A DNA stretch of 64,000 bases from Bacteroidota bacterium (GCA_026391355.1 JAPLDH010000057.1:1-64000), one strand, 5' to 3'; counted from the stretch's first letter, positions 29,238-37,943 are shown. A program made the numbers and translations. The notes: a model not told the origin generated them from the letters alone.

Positions 29238-32200
29238 GATTCAAAAGTTGAGGTGATGACCGTATTTTCCAAACCATAAAGTGGTTGCCTGGTGTATGCT
29301 TCAGCCTGACTGCCAAATAGATCTATTGGAATCTCTTCATTTTTGAGAGGATCCGGTTTTGTAACAGTTTTCAAGTTTGCTTTCTGCACTATGTTGTAAA
29401 AAGCTTTATTTATGATCACTGGCAGAGGGGCCTGATACGATTGACGATTATTCATTAATGAAAGTTTTGATTTTGCTGCAGCACCTCCGCCGGCCAAAAG
29501 CACCATTGCAACATCTCCCAGTGGTGTTGCAGCCTTTTCACCAGTATTTAAATAAATGACTTCATAATCAATGTTTTTTTTCTTAGATGCGGCAGTTTGA
29601 GTATTTTTGGCATTTACTGTAAACTCTTTCCCGCTTTGCATACGCTCAAAAGATGGACGGGATAATTTTTGTTCTGCCGGAATGTCAAGAAAATTACCTG
29701 GCGCAAATAAATCATAGATTGGATTTTTAAATTCAACTGTTATTTCATCTATTTCAAGGTTAGCCGTATCAATAGCAGTTATCTTTGGGATTGAAAACAG
29801 TTTATCATTTAAGGGTAATTTATTTCCAAACTTGTCAATAGTAAGTTCAAGAGGAACTAACTGTTGATTAAACGAAAGTGTGGTATCCGGGTGAACAATA
29901 ATGCTGTCAATCATTTCAGCGGCTGATAGATTCCGGATCGTGATACCGGAAGTATTATTTGCAGGGGTAACGGCTTTCCAGTTAGTAGCTTTTGCCACTT
30001 CTGCTTTCAACAGATTCGAAATATCTATTGTTTCGGGAACCAATTCTTCAACCGGTTCACCGAATGTGGTATCAAATGGAATTGTAATTTCAAAAACCAG
30101 TTTTATATAAGCATGGCCCCAAATGTGCCATCTGTTTGGACCGGTTAAATTGGCTTGTACTTGAATAACCGCATCTACCAAAGGTCCTGTAACCCTTCCG
30201 TTAACATCAATTCCAATCGTAAAAGCAAAGGGATTGAATAAAATCAATGCATCGAAGCTTGCGTCTGCAACTGCAACATAGGGCTGCATTGATGCCCAGA
30301 CATGTGCGTGAGCTCCAAATTGAACTGTATTGGTGGTAAGCGCAAAATAACTATCAACGTTAAGTTTTAAAAATTCTTCATCAATCACCTTGAGGCCTAA
30401 GCGCTGCATGCCCTGTAGCTCCACCGGTGCTTCCTTAAAATCAGGGTGGAAGCCACCTGCGCTGAAAATAAATAATGGAATGCTGCCCCAGCCAATACGC
30501 AACGCAAACTGCCCGGTGAGTGTCATGGTTAGCACACGGGAATCTTCAAGAGCAGAATCAATAGAAAGTAATTTTTTTTCAAGATCAATTATGCCGAGGA
30601 AGTTAATTTGTAAATGAAGGATTTCCTTCCCGGGATTGGGAAGGCTTAACCGTACAACCCCTAAAATGGCAATTTGTACGGGAGTTGGAAGTTCGATAAT
30701 AATGCCAACTTCAGCAGTTATTATTTTAGGGGTACCCCAGGTAATCTTCATCATGGGGCCGATAAGAAAACGTTGATCCGTAGTGGCTGGAAACACCTGC
30801 TGAAGGTTGCTGACTATCGGCCCAATATTATTAACTACAACTTTTGGAAAGAGGATGCCATCTAACGTATTGGCTTTAATACCTGCCCGCAAATTATCAG
30901 TCAGCATTGACCGTTTATATCCCAGTAAACCACCCAGACCAGTAAGGGTAAAACCGAAACCAAGTTGCATTGGAGGGAATTCGGCGGTGATGATGATCAG
31001 CAGTGAAAAGTATTCTGGATCTGCCACTCCGCCTGGTGGGCGGGCGGTAATTATCCCGATAGCTGCCACCCTAAATTTGAGGGCATCGATATCTATTGCT
31101 ATAGCTCCGAGATATTCTCCCTTTTCTGTATCAATTTTCAGGAAGCCAGAGGCTTTCATGGCTTTTGTATCGAGGGAGAGGCCGACACGTGTTGGAAATT
31201 TAATGCCAGGCAACAAATTAATTAATCCTAAATTACCCGACCCATTAGCCGGGAATTCAATATCAGTTTTGAATCCCAATTCTTCAATTGTCACTCCCAA
31301 TGGCCCTAATATAGCAGAGATGTTCGTCCCAATCATTATTTCTAACCCGCTATTTACTCCTTGTGCAGCTTCTTTGGGTTTTAAAGAGAGGCGGGTATCT
31401 TTTAGCAGGACAGGGCCGATGGCAATGTTTTGGGCAAGTTTCAGGTCCAGACCTCCTGAACCTCCAAAGTGAAATCCATTTTTATTCGAGTAACCAATTT
31501 CAAAATTGAATTTTACATGAGGATCCTCCGGTATTATTGCTTTTATAAAAGGATCATCTATTTTGAGAGTCAGAATAAAATCTATAATTTCTGCAAGTAT
31601 ACCATACGATACGGTATCCTTAATCTTACTATTATTAAAGTCTCCAAAAAACCTTGCTTTTATTGATTGGATGGAAATATTTGTTTCGGTGCTTTTACCC
31701 AACTGAAATACTTTACCGCCGTACACGGTCGTCGGTGAGTATGATGCCAAAAGAGAGACTGCAATATCTGTTGGAAGAGTAACAGGAGGTGCAGGAGGGG
31801 GAGGAGGCAAAAGAACAATCCCTCCTTTATTTATTTTGAATGGCATGCCTAAATCGGCATCAGCAGTAATTGACCAGCCTCCCTCCAGAAACTTAAAGTT
31901 TAAAGAACCTTCAGGATTTACAAATATACCGGGGCCACCTTCATCAATATTTACATCAGGATTTGAAAGTAAAAATCCTGTCGTTATTGAAAAATTTTCG
32001 ACTTCATTATCCTGAATCCAGTATTTTTCTAAAAACAAAGGATTATTATTTCTGGACGGGTTTTTTTCACTATCAAGTCCATAAGGTATTTTTCCTGCTC
32101 CATAAACACAAAACAAGCCTAATGAATTGATTAAGTTAACAAGCGGTTCTATAAATGTACCGGAAATGGCATTGATTTCATTAACAGTATCAAAATTAAA

Positions 32201-32809
32201 TATGTCAGATATGTTTTGGGTTTTTATTATTTCAATTATTTTATCAAAACTAATTTTCGGTACATAATTAGCTAAACGGAGAACTTTACCATCAGCATCC
32301 GGTTTTTCTTCAACTGGCTGGTTGGTATCAATTATTTTAAGTAAATTTAAAATGTTGTAAACTTTTATTTGATAGGTACCCAAATAAGTCAATGTAAGCC
32401 AACTCAGAATATCAAGTAATATATCTTCAATCCTGATCTCATTGATGATGTTGGTGTTAATCTTAATATACTTGATATTTGAAATCGCCGTATATATCTC
32501 AGTAGAATTATCGCCAATTATTTTTGCAAATTTTAAAATACTATCTTCAGAAGCGGACGTTTTAATTTGTTCAATTTGTCTAATAAGTTGCTCAATTTTA
32601 CGTGGAATTTCTTCAATTATTTTAAACGGTGCATCAGGATCATTTGGATCATAGGGAATAATAGACTTTTCAAAAACATGTTCCAGATTCCATCCGAGTT
32701 CTTCCGTAAAAAAATTGAGCGCACTTTCGGGGGTTTCAAAAGAAGTTATTAAAGGAGAAAAATAATCCTTTAAAAAAGCAAGAATTTGATTTGTAAAAGT
32801 ATTTTCCAT
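29234..32809 (-). CDS. DUF6603-like giant protein (1191 residues)
   Basis: The central and C-terminal part (roughly residues 400-950) reads as a long series of amphipathic strands with Gly-rich turns, for example FGFTLTGLGGLLGYKRS near 612-628 and IWGHAYIKL near 900, which I associate with DUF6603 proteins. Residues 1-230 are helical; a proline run (PPPPPAPP) near 335 separates the parts. There is no signal peptide, although the strand-rich part resembles a beta-barrel or lipid-facing sheet. The gene begins 3 nt after the patatin stop and overlaps the next gene by 4 nt. The function of DUF6603 is not known. Its position between a phospholipase and lectin-bearing subunits could fit a lipid-binding or membrane-contacting role; that is inference. 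Confidence 0.65.
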   Translation of the reverse strand: MENTFTNQILAFLKDYFSPLITSFETPESALNFFTEELGWNLEHVFEKSIIPYDPNDPDAPFKIIEEIPRKIEQLIRQIEQIKTSASEDSILKFAKIIGDNSTEIYTAISNIKYIKINTNIINEIRIEDILLDILSWLTLTYLGTYQIKVYNILNLLKIIDTNQPVEEKPDADGKVLRLANYVPKISFDKIIEIIKTQNISDIFNFDTVNEINAISGTFIEPLVNLINSLGLFCVYGAGKIPYGLDSEKNPSRNNNPLFLEKYWIQDNEVENFSITTGFLLSNPDVNIDEGGPGIFVNPEGSLNFKFLEGGWSITADADLGMPFKINKGGIVLLPPPPPAPPVTLPTDIAVSLLASYSPTTVYGGKVFQLGKSTETNISIQSIKARFFGDFNNSKIKDTVSYGILAEIIDFILTLKIDDPFIKAIIPEDPHVKFNFEIGYSNKNGFHFGGSGGLDLKLAQNIAIGPVLLKDTRLSLKPKEAAQGVNSGLEIMIGTNISAILGPLGVTIEELGFKTDIEFPANGSGNLGLINLLPGIKFPTRVGLSLDTKAMKASGFLKIDTEKGEYLGAIAIDIDALKFRVAAIGIITARPPGGVADPEYFSLLIIITAEFPPMQLGFGFTLTGLGGLLGYKRSMLTDNLRAGIKANTLDGILFPKVVVNNIGPIVSNLQQVFPATTDQRFLIGPMMKITWGTPKIITAEVGIIIELPTPVQIAILGVVRLSLPNPGKEILHLQINFLGIIDLEKKLLSIDSALEDSRVLTMTLTGQFALRIGWGSIPLFIFSAGGFHPDFKEAPVELQGMQRLGLKVIDEEFLKLNVDSYFALTTNTVQFGAHAHVWASMQPYVAVADASFDALILFNPFAFTIGIDVNGRVTGPLVDAVIQVQANLTGPNRWHIWGHAYIKLVFEITIPFDTTFGEPVEELVPETIDISNLLKAEVAKATNWKAVTPANNTSGITIRNLSAAEMIDSIIVHPDTTLSFNQQLVPLELTIDKFGNKLPLNDKLFSIPKITAIDTANLEIDEITVEFKNPIYDLFAPGNFLDIPAEQKLSRPSFERMQSGKEFTVNAKNTQTAASKKKNIDYEVIYLNTGEKAATPLGDVAMVLLAGGGAAAKSKLSLMNNRQSYQAPLPVIINKAFYNIVQKANLKTVTKPDPLKNEEIPIDLFGSQAEAYTRQPLYGLENTVITSTFES

Positions 32810-32812
32810 AAT

Positions 32813-34465
32813 TTAAGGAGAAGTAGGAGGTAAAATGCTTGTATCAGGTTGAAGGCTAAAATTGTAAAATGCTTCTGCTACTTTATAAAAATTTTTATTC
32901 CAAATCTTTAAAATACGAACATCAAATGTCGGACCACCACCAACAGAAGGAAGAGGTGGAAGTGTATAATCAAATTGTAAGGTATTTGTAAATCCAGTTT
33001 TAAGTTGAATGATATGATCATACAAAGCATAGTTAGTGGAAGTAACTTGTCCACTTCCAAGATTTCCAACACACTTTCCTAAAGCAACTATATAAGAGTT
33101 GAAACGATCCTTCTCTAAATCATTTTTTATATATCTAGGTCCAAGTCTTAATAAGACAGCTTTATCCATATTAGTACCCCAAACTCTTATAGGAGCATTA
33201 TCAAAAAATCCTCCATCAACCCAATACCCCTTCCATTTATTAATCAGAATAGGTTTCCCATTCAGATCATTCGTATCTGTTTCAACAATATTTTCAGAAC
33301 CACCTAAATTTAAGTATTTTATTTCATCATCATTTATTATGATAGGTTTAAATACTGCTGGGATACCCATCGACATTCTTGCAGCTGTGGCTACTGAAAG
33401 TTTAGGAGTAGTATCTGCTGATAATATTTCGACTGCTCCACTTGAAATATTCGTGGCGGTAAATTTTAAATCAACTTTGAAAACCTCTCGGAACTCTTCA
33501 AATGTTATCCAAAGATTTTTTATTTTCAGAAGGGGATCATTCTTGTTAGGGTCATTTCTTTTCTGATTTGCAAATGTTGATTGGTAAGTAGATCCTGGAT
33601 CATATTTTTCCGTAATCCATTGATCTAATACTTGATGTACTTTTGTCCCTGAAAAAAATCCGAAATCTAGAAAAAGGCTATTTAAATAAAGTTCAAAATA
33701 TTTTTGGAGCTTATCTTTTGTTTCCTGTTTAAGATCCTTATCCTTTTTGATTTGGTTTGTAATCCAATTGATGAGTAAATCTAAAGTGTTCCATGGTGTT
33801 AATGAACTTAGAGACAATAATGGACTTCGCATTATAAAACTCAATATTGTATTAAGTATATATTTCCCACTTTTTTCTGGATCAGGGGTAAATTCTCTTA
33901 ATAATCTATAGAACAGATTTAAAAAGTCGTCTTTCTTTAAAGGATTTAAAAAATTGAAAATAATATTAAGATTATTTTCCCATGCATTCCAATTTGGTTC
34001 ATTACCTGGGGAAAGATTCAATACTGATTCATCAAAAAACCAACTTGTGCCAGCACTTTCCGATTTAAATAATCCCAAATCTTTCCAGTCATCTGGACAA
34101 AAATTAAAACGATTCCCTGGTAAGGGAATGTCTGCCTTGTTTCTAATATAAAAAGGGTCATCAAAAAAATCATTGAAATTCGTTGTTAAAAATATTTGCT
34201 TGATTTTTGCTGATTTATAACCACATCCTATAAGAAGTGCGGTTATTGCACCGGCCGAAGCACCTGATATTCCTGTAATACCTCCATTTGGTATTTCAAC
34301 GGATTTGGTGTTAGTTCCATATCTATCAACATTTAACTTACCTGAAGCATCATGCGTAATAATTTTTAGTTGCTCAAGCGCATGAATTGCTCCTAAATAG
34401 GATGCACCTTTACCACCGCCACCTTCGAAAGCGAGATACTTAATATTTTCTGCAATAAGTGCCAT
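32813..34465 (-). CDS. Patatin-like phospholipase
   Basis: A 550-residue patatin-fold lipid acyl hydrolase. The oxyanion-hole loop GGGGKG is at 15-20, the nucleophile Ser70 lies in GASAG (68-72), and the catalytic Asp is in DGGFFDNAP near 416, so the Ser-Asp dyad is complete. The insert between them (about 90-330) is longer than in small bacterial patatins and mostly helical. No signal peptide, so it acts in the cytoplasm or is delivered by something else. It is the first gene of the - operon, 75 nt after the GTATACATTTG promoter, and only 3 nt before the DUF6603-like gene. Patatins serve as effectors in several bacterial conflict systems (CapV in CBASS, secreted ExoU), which makes this the likely enzymatic output of the locus. 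Confidence 0.88.
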   Translation of the reverse strand: MALIAENIKYLAFEGGGGKGASYLGAIHALEQLKIITHDASGKLNVDRYGTNTKSVEIPNGGITGISGASAGAITALLIGCGYKSAKIKQIFLTTNFNDFFDDPFYIRNKADIPLPGNRFNFCPDDWKDLGLFKSESAGTSWFFDESVLNLSPGNEPNWNAWENNLNIIFNFLNPLKKDDFLNLFYRLLREFTPDPEKSGKYILNTILSFIMRSPLLSLSSLTPWNTLDLLINWITNQIKKDKDLKQETKDKLQKYFELYLNSLFLDFGFFSGTKVHQVLDQWITEKYDPGSTYQSTFANQKRNDPNKNDPLLKIKNLWITFEEFREVFKVDLKFTATNISSGAVEILSADTTPKLSVATAARMSMGIPAVFKPIIINDDEIKYLNLGGSENIVETDTNDLNGKPILINKWKGYWVDGGFFDNAPIRVWGTNMDKAVLLRLGPRYIKNDLEKDRFNSYIVALGKCVGNLGSGQVTSTNYALYDHIIQLKTGFTNTLQFDYTLPPLPSVGGGPTFDVRILKIWNKNFYKVAEAFYNFSLQPDTSILPPTSP

Positions 34466-34539
34466 TGGCTTTAATTTTAAGTTTATGGTTGAAAAAAGTT
34501 ACTGTTTTTTAGCCTTCATTAGTTACTCAGATAATAGGT

Positions 34540-34550
34540 CAAATGTATAC
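34540..34550 (-). promoter_or_regulatory. Promoter core GTATACATTTG of the - strand island operon
   Basis: Read on the - strand this is GTATACATTTG, ending in a perfect -7 box TACATTTG, 75 nt before the patatin ATG. It is identical over 11 bases to the promoter core at 13748-13758. The upstream side is AT-rich in both. Confidence 0.55.
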
Positions 34551-34886
34551 CATATTTTAATTCATATTTAAATATTTAATTGTTTGTTTTATCACAAATA
34601 ACACATAAGTATTTCATTAATAGTTATTTATTTAACAATGCTATCGAAATTTGAGAATGAAGAGGTAACACGAGAACCGATGTATTTTCGACACAAATAC
34701 GATTCGTATAAATGGAGATAAAATAGCGAAATTACCGGGGTGACCACGAAGGCCCAGGGAAACTTACCGGAAGAAAAGATAAATTTGCTGAAAGAATTTT
34801 CATGTGGATGCAAAAAAGAGCCAGTAAAACCATGTTTCCTTAGTTGTTACGGACTCTTTCTATGAAATTAATTGTAAAAAACTGTG
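34551..34886. other. AT-rich intergenic region without a convincing gene
   Basis: Between the island promoter and the tRNA I see only short frames of fewer than 65 codons with no family resemblance. No integrase remnant is recognisable. This is the segment where the island's right end would lie if the tRNA is the attachment site. Confidence 0.4.
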
Positions 34887-34959
34887 AGCGGTAAATGGGG
34901 ATCGAACCCACGACCCTCAGCTTGGGAAGCTGATGCTCTACCATCTGAGCTACTACCGC
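34887..34959 (-). tRNA. tRNA-Gly (anticodon CCC)
   Basis: A complete cloverleaf of 73 nt: acceptor GCGGTAG pairs with TTACCGC (last pair G-U), D-arm GCTC/GAGC, anticodon stem TCAGC/GCTGA with loop TTCCCAA, T-arm GTGGG/CCCAT with TTCGATC. The anticodon is CCC, so it reads GGG glycine codons. The 3' CCA is not encoded. A decayed copy lies at 13481-13558. Confidence 0.95.
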
Positions 34960-34966
34960 GAAATGG

Positions 34967-35030
34967 GTGTGTGTTTGGGTGTGGGTGTGTGAGTGGTGTT
35001 TGAGTTTAGGGTGTGAGTGTGTTACTGGTT
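34967..35030. repeat. GT-rich low-complexity tract
   Basis: About 60 nt made almost only of G and T on the + strand (GTGTGTGTTTGGGTGTGGG..), between the 5' end of the tRNA and the end of the amidohydrolase gene. No perfect repeat unit; probably slippage-prone spacer DNA. Confidence 0.6.
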
Positions 35031-35055
35031 AGCGGCACAAATATAGTTCAAACTT

Positions 35056-36834
35056 TTATTCCGGAAAAACTTTTTCTCCGTTGAGATAAGTCGATAATAC
35101 TTTTACCTTCGGTACTTCATCGATGGGAATCGTCATGATGTCCTGATCGAGGATCACAAAATCGGCGTATTTTCCGGGTTCGATGCTTCCTTTCTCCTTT
35201 TCTTCAAAACATCCTTTTGCAGCCCAGATGGTTATTGAACGTAAGGCATCCTCTCGCGTCAGTGCATTTTCTGTCTGGAAACCATCTGGCGGATACCCTG
35301 TCAGATCTTTACGGGCAACGGCGGCATAGAAGGTCAGCAAAGGGTCGATCTTTTCGATCGGGAAATCGGTGCCATTGGGCAACCAACCATTCTGTTGAAG
35401 GAGTGTTTTATATGCATAGGCTGATCTGATCCGTTTATTTCCGAGCCTGTCACCTGCCCAGCGCATATCGGATGTTGCATGGGTGCTTTGTATGGAGGGT
35501 ATTATCGAGTACTGCTTATAAAAATTCAGGTCTTTGGGGTCAACTACCTGGGAATGTTCAATTCTCCAGCGACGATCATTTTTCCCTTTCAGAAGACTGC
35601 TATAAACCTGCAGGACCATTTTAACCCCCGAATCTCCTATGGCATGAGTATTTACCTGGTAACCCTGACGGAGAGCGATCGAACATACTTTTTTCAGGGA
35701 TTCAGGTGTGGTGACCCTCACACCTGTCTTTCCAGGGTCATCAGAGTATGGCTTCTTGAGGAGTGCGGTTCGTGAGCCGAGACTGCCATCGGCATACATC
35801 TTTATCGACCTCACATCCAGGTAATCCGTCTTATAGGGACCTTTTGAAATGAATTCCCGAACATTTTCTGCATTGGGATTCAGCATGGCATAGAGCCGTA
35901 TCTTCAGTTCACTGTTTTGCTGCAGCGAGTCAAGAAAATTAATGTTTTTGTAATCGAGACCGGCATCGGTGACGGTAGTAAGGCCGGCAGCAAAACAGTT
36001 TTCCTGGGCTTTATTCAGGAGTTGTGCCAGAACCTTGTCCGGTGGATCAGGAATTGAATCCCGCATGTGATCGGCCGCTGTCTCACTCAAAATACCCGTT
36101 AATTGCCCATTTTTTATCTCAACCTCCAATGGTTTGAATGAGTGTTTGTCATCAAAACCTGCTTTTTGCAATGCAATTGTATTGGCAAGAACCACATGTC
36201 CATCCACCCGGATCAGCACTACCGGCCGGTCGTGGAAAATGGTATTGAGTTTTGTATTACCGGGAAATACTTTCTCCTGCCAGAGGTTCTGGTCCCAACC
36301 CCTCCCAACCAGCCAGCCTGCTTTTATAACCTTAGTAAATTCTTCCAAACGGCTAATTACTTCATCAAACGAAGTACATCCCCGGAGATCAACCTCAGCC
36401 AGGCCAATCGCATACCCCCTGAAATGGCTGTGGGCATCAATGAAACCAGGGTATATGAATTTTCCATTACCATTCAGGACCGCATCTGATTGATAGGCAG
36501 TAAGGATCTCTTCATTCGTTCCCCGTGCCAGGAACTTTCCATCTTTTATTGCAAAAGCCTGGGCTACAGAAAGTTTATCGTCTATGCAATAAACCTTCGC
36601 GCTGGTTAAAATAAGATCGGCTTTTTGTTTCATTTGTCCGGATACTTTGAATTTTATCACCTCAACCCCCATCCCCTTCTCCTTAAGGAGAAGGGGTGCA
36701 GGGGATGAGGTGCATGGTAAATTCACCGTCCCGAGTAATCGGGACGGAATTCGGGTCCCGGGCTTGCCATGGGCTTCATACCAATTGATTGATATTAAAA
36801 AGATAACTAAGAGAGACAATATTTTTCTAACCAT
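35056..36834 (-). CDS. YtcJ-like metal-dependent amidohydrolase with signal peptide
   Basis: A 592-residue amidohydrolase of the amidohydrolase 3 (YtcJ-like) family, which hydrolyses amide bonds of unknown substrates with bound metal. Motifs are GFIDAHSHF (metal-binding H-x-H near residues 131-133), DGSLGSR, HAIGDSG, WRIEHSQ and GTDFP, in the usual order. Residues 1-20 form a signal peptide (ILSLLVIFLISINWYEA), so the enzyme is exported to the periplasm. Residues about 28-59 are encoded by a palindromic repeat inserted in frame between the signal peptide and the mature enzyme; see 36658-36747. It is a single gene reading toward the tRNA, not part of the island operon. Confidence 0.85.
   Translation of the reverse strand: MVRKILSLLVIFLISINWYEAHGKPGTRIPSRLLGTVNLPCTSSPAPLLLKEKGMGVEVIKFKVSGQMKQKADLILTSAKVYCIDDKLSVAQAFAIKDGKFLARGTNEEILTAYQSDAVLNGNGKFIYPGFIDAHSHFRGYAIGLAEVDLRGCTSFDEVISRLEEFTKVIKAGWLVGRGWDQNLWQEKVFPGNTKLNTIFHDRPVVLIRVDGHVVLANTIALQKAGFDDKHSFKPLEVEIKNGQLTGILSETAADHMRDSIPDPPDKVLAQLLNKAQENCFAAGLTTVTDAGLDYKNINFLDSLQQNSELKIRLYAMLNPNAENVREFISKGPYKTDYLDVRSIKMYADGSLGSRTALLKKPYSDDPGKTGVRVTTPESLKKVCSIALRQGYQVNTHAIGDSGVKMVLQVYSSLLKGKNDRRWRIEHSQVVDPKDLNFYKQYSIIPSIQSTHATSDMRWAGDRLGNKRIRSAYAYKTLLQQNGWLPNGTDFPIEKIDPLLTFYAAVARKDLTGYPPDGFQTENALTREDALRSITIWAAKGCFEEKEKGSIEPGKYADFVILDQDIMTIPIDEVPKVKVLSTYLNGEKVFPE
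36658..36747. repeat. Palindromic element inside the amidohydrolase coding frame
   Basis: Two palindromes side by side. At 36673-36696 is a perfect 24-bp palindrome (CCCCTTCTCC, TTAA, then its complement) within a longer imperfect one (36658-36712, CACCTCA arms). At 36726-36747 is CCGTCCCGA, GTAA loop, TCGGGACGG. The second shares its arms with the hairpin at 7285-7302. The element stays open in the amidohydrolase frame and adds roughly 30 residues after the signal peptide. Confidence 0.7.
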
Positions 36835-36894
36835 GGGTATGAATTAAACTTTTTTTGGGTTTAAAATCAAAAATAGCAAAGTTTTTGATAAATA

Positions 36895-36927
36895 TTTGCG
36901 AAAATGTAAAATCATTTATTATTTTTG
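36895..36927 (+). promoter_or_regulatory. Promoter with -33 TTTG and -7 TATTTTTG
   Basis: TTTG at 36895-36898, a 21-nt spacer, and TATTTTTG at 36920-36927 match the Bacteroidota sigma factor consensus. The start codon of the DUF6580-like gene follows 23 nt later. Confidence 0.65.
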
Positions 36928-36950
36928 TATTACATATACTAATTTCCAAT

Positions 36951-37511
36951 ATGAAATATAAGACAATTACTCCCAGATTTATTGTTGTACTTTCAGTCAT
37001 TGCGGTCGCGGCGGTATTGCGAATACTTCCGCACTGGCCAAACTTCACGCCCATAGCGGCGATGGCGTTGTTCGGGGGAACTTACATTACCAAAAAACAA
37101 TGGGCTTTTGTAATTCCTATTTCAGCCATGTTCCTGAGTGATATTTTCATCGGTTTTCATGCGAACATTCCGGCCGTCTATTTAAGTTTTGCCATCACAG
37201 TGGTGATTGGAATGGCAATCAGAAGAATGCTTAACCCGGGGTCAGTACTCCTGGCAGCCATATCTTCTTCGGTGATCTTCTTCCTGATCACAAACTTTTC
37301 TGCATGGCTCGCAAGCCCTTTTTACCCACAAACCTTTACCGGTTTGGGTGAATGTTACGTTGCCGGCCTCGCATTCTTCCGTGATCAGTCACATGGACTA
37401 TCATTTTTCCTGAATGATGTGATGGGAACTGTATTCTTCAGTTCGGTCTTCTATGGCATTTTTTATCTTGCCTGGATGCGTTTTCCTGTTCTGGATAAAA
37501 CACGGTTGTAA
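36951..37511 (+). CDS. DUF6580-like integral membrane protein
   Basis: A 186-residue protein with about five hydrophobic membrane segments, starting with FIVVLSVIAVAAVLRIL. The block WPNFTPIAAMALFGG after the first segment is the part I associate with DUF6580, which resembles the substrate-binding S components of ECF vitamin transporters. No transporter ATPase is nearby, so the substrate is unknown. I chose ATG 36951 because the upstream extension to 36855 overlaps the promoter. It stands alone, converging with the GroES-like gene. Confidence 0.7.
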   Translation: MKYKTITPRFIVVLSVIAVAAVLRILPHWPNFTPIAAMALFGGTYITKKQWAFVIPISAMFLSDIFIGFHANIPAVYLSFAITVVIGMAIRRMLNPGSVLLAAISSSVIFFLITNFSAWLASPFYPQTFTGLGECYVAGLAFFRDQSHGLSFFLNDVMGTVFFSSVFYGIFYLAWMRFPVLDKTRL

Positions 37512-37544
37512 TTCTCTTTAACTTTTTCCGGTGGGAATCCCTCA

Positions 37545-37925
37545 TTAAAAAAGTTCATTATCCCTCTCAACGAGAAGGATTGAACTTTGGGGCACGATAA
37601 AATATTTCTCGTCGTTGTAAACTATTTCCGTTGCACCTCTTTGCAGGAAAATAGCCAGGTCTCCTTCTTTTACCTGAAGTGGAATATATTTTATCTGTTC
37701 TTCTTCTTTTTTCCAGGGTTCGGTCGAATCATCTCCTGACACGGGTATTGGAAACCCCGGGCCACATTTCACAATGAAACCGGTCTGAATTTCCTCTTTC
37801 TCAGTGTACCCCGGAGGAAGCAACAATCCTCCTTTTGATTTACCTGTCATTTTTTTCGGTTTTATTAAAACCCGGTCACCGACAACAATCAATTTTTTCA
37901 ATGAATTATCGTTTCCTTTAACCAT
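37545..37925 (-). CDS. GroES-like co-chaperone family protein
   Basis: A 126-residue protein of the GroES (Cpn10) fold. The start LIVVGDRVLIKPKK and the end YFIVPQSSILLVE match the first and last strands of Cpn10, and KSKGGLLLPP corresponds to the start of the mobile loop. At 126 residues it is longer than normal GroES (about 95), with an acidic insert (DDSTEPWKKEEEQ) in the middle. No groEL is adjacent, so this is probably the second, stand-alone GroES-like protein common in Bacteroidota rather than the main chaperonin cap. A promoter box lies 19 nt upstream. Confidence 0.75.
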   Translation of the reverse strand: MVKGNDNSLKKLIVVGDRVLIKPKKMTGKSKGGLLLPPGYTEKEEIQTGFIVKCGPGFPIPVSGDDSTEPWKKEEEQIKYIPLQVKEGDLAIFLQRGATEIVYNDEKYFIVPQSSILLVERDNELF

Positions 37926-37943
37926 TTCCTATCATTTAAAACG

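Noticed and set aside
30807-31472. 221-codon + strand reading frame inside the DUF6603-like gene
   Set aside because: It is the mirror of a strand-rich coding frame, with no family resemblance and no promoter or start signal.
13848-34465. Island as a contractile injection system or prophage
   Set aside because: I see no sheath, tube, baseplate, spike, terminase, capsid or AAA assembly ATPase; only the large size of the proteins resembles such loci.
34628-34813. Small - strand reading frame between island and tRNA
   Set aside because: Sixty-one codons without family resemblance, promoter or neighbours in the same direction.
36855-36950. 32-residue N-terminal extension of the DUF6580-like protein
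   Set aside because: It overlaps a good -33/-7 promoter at 36895-36927 and starts with TTG; ATG 36951 fits better.
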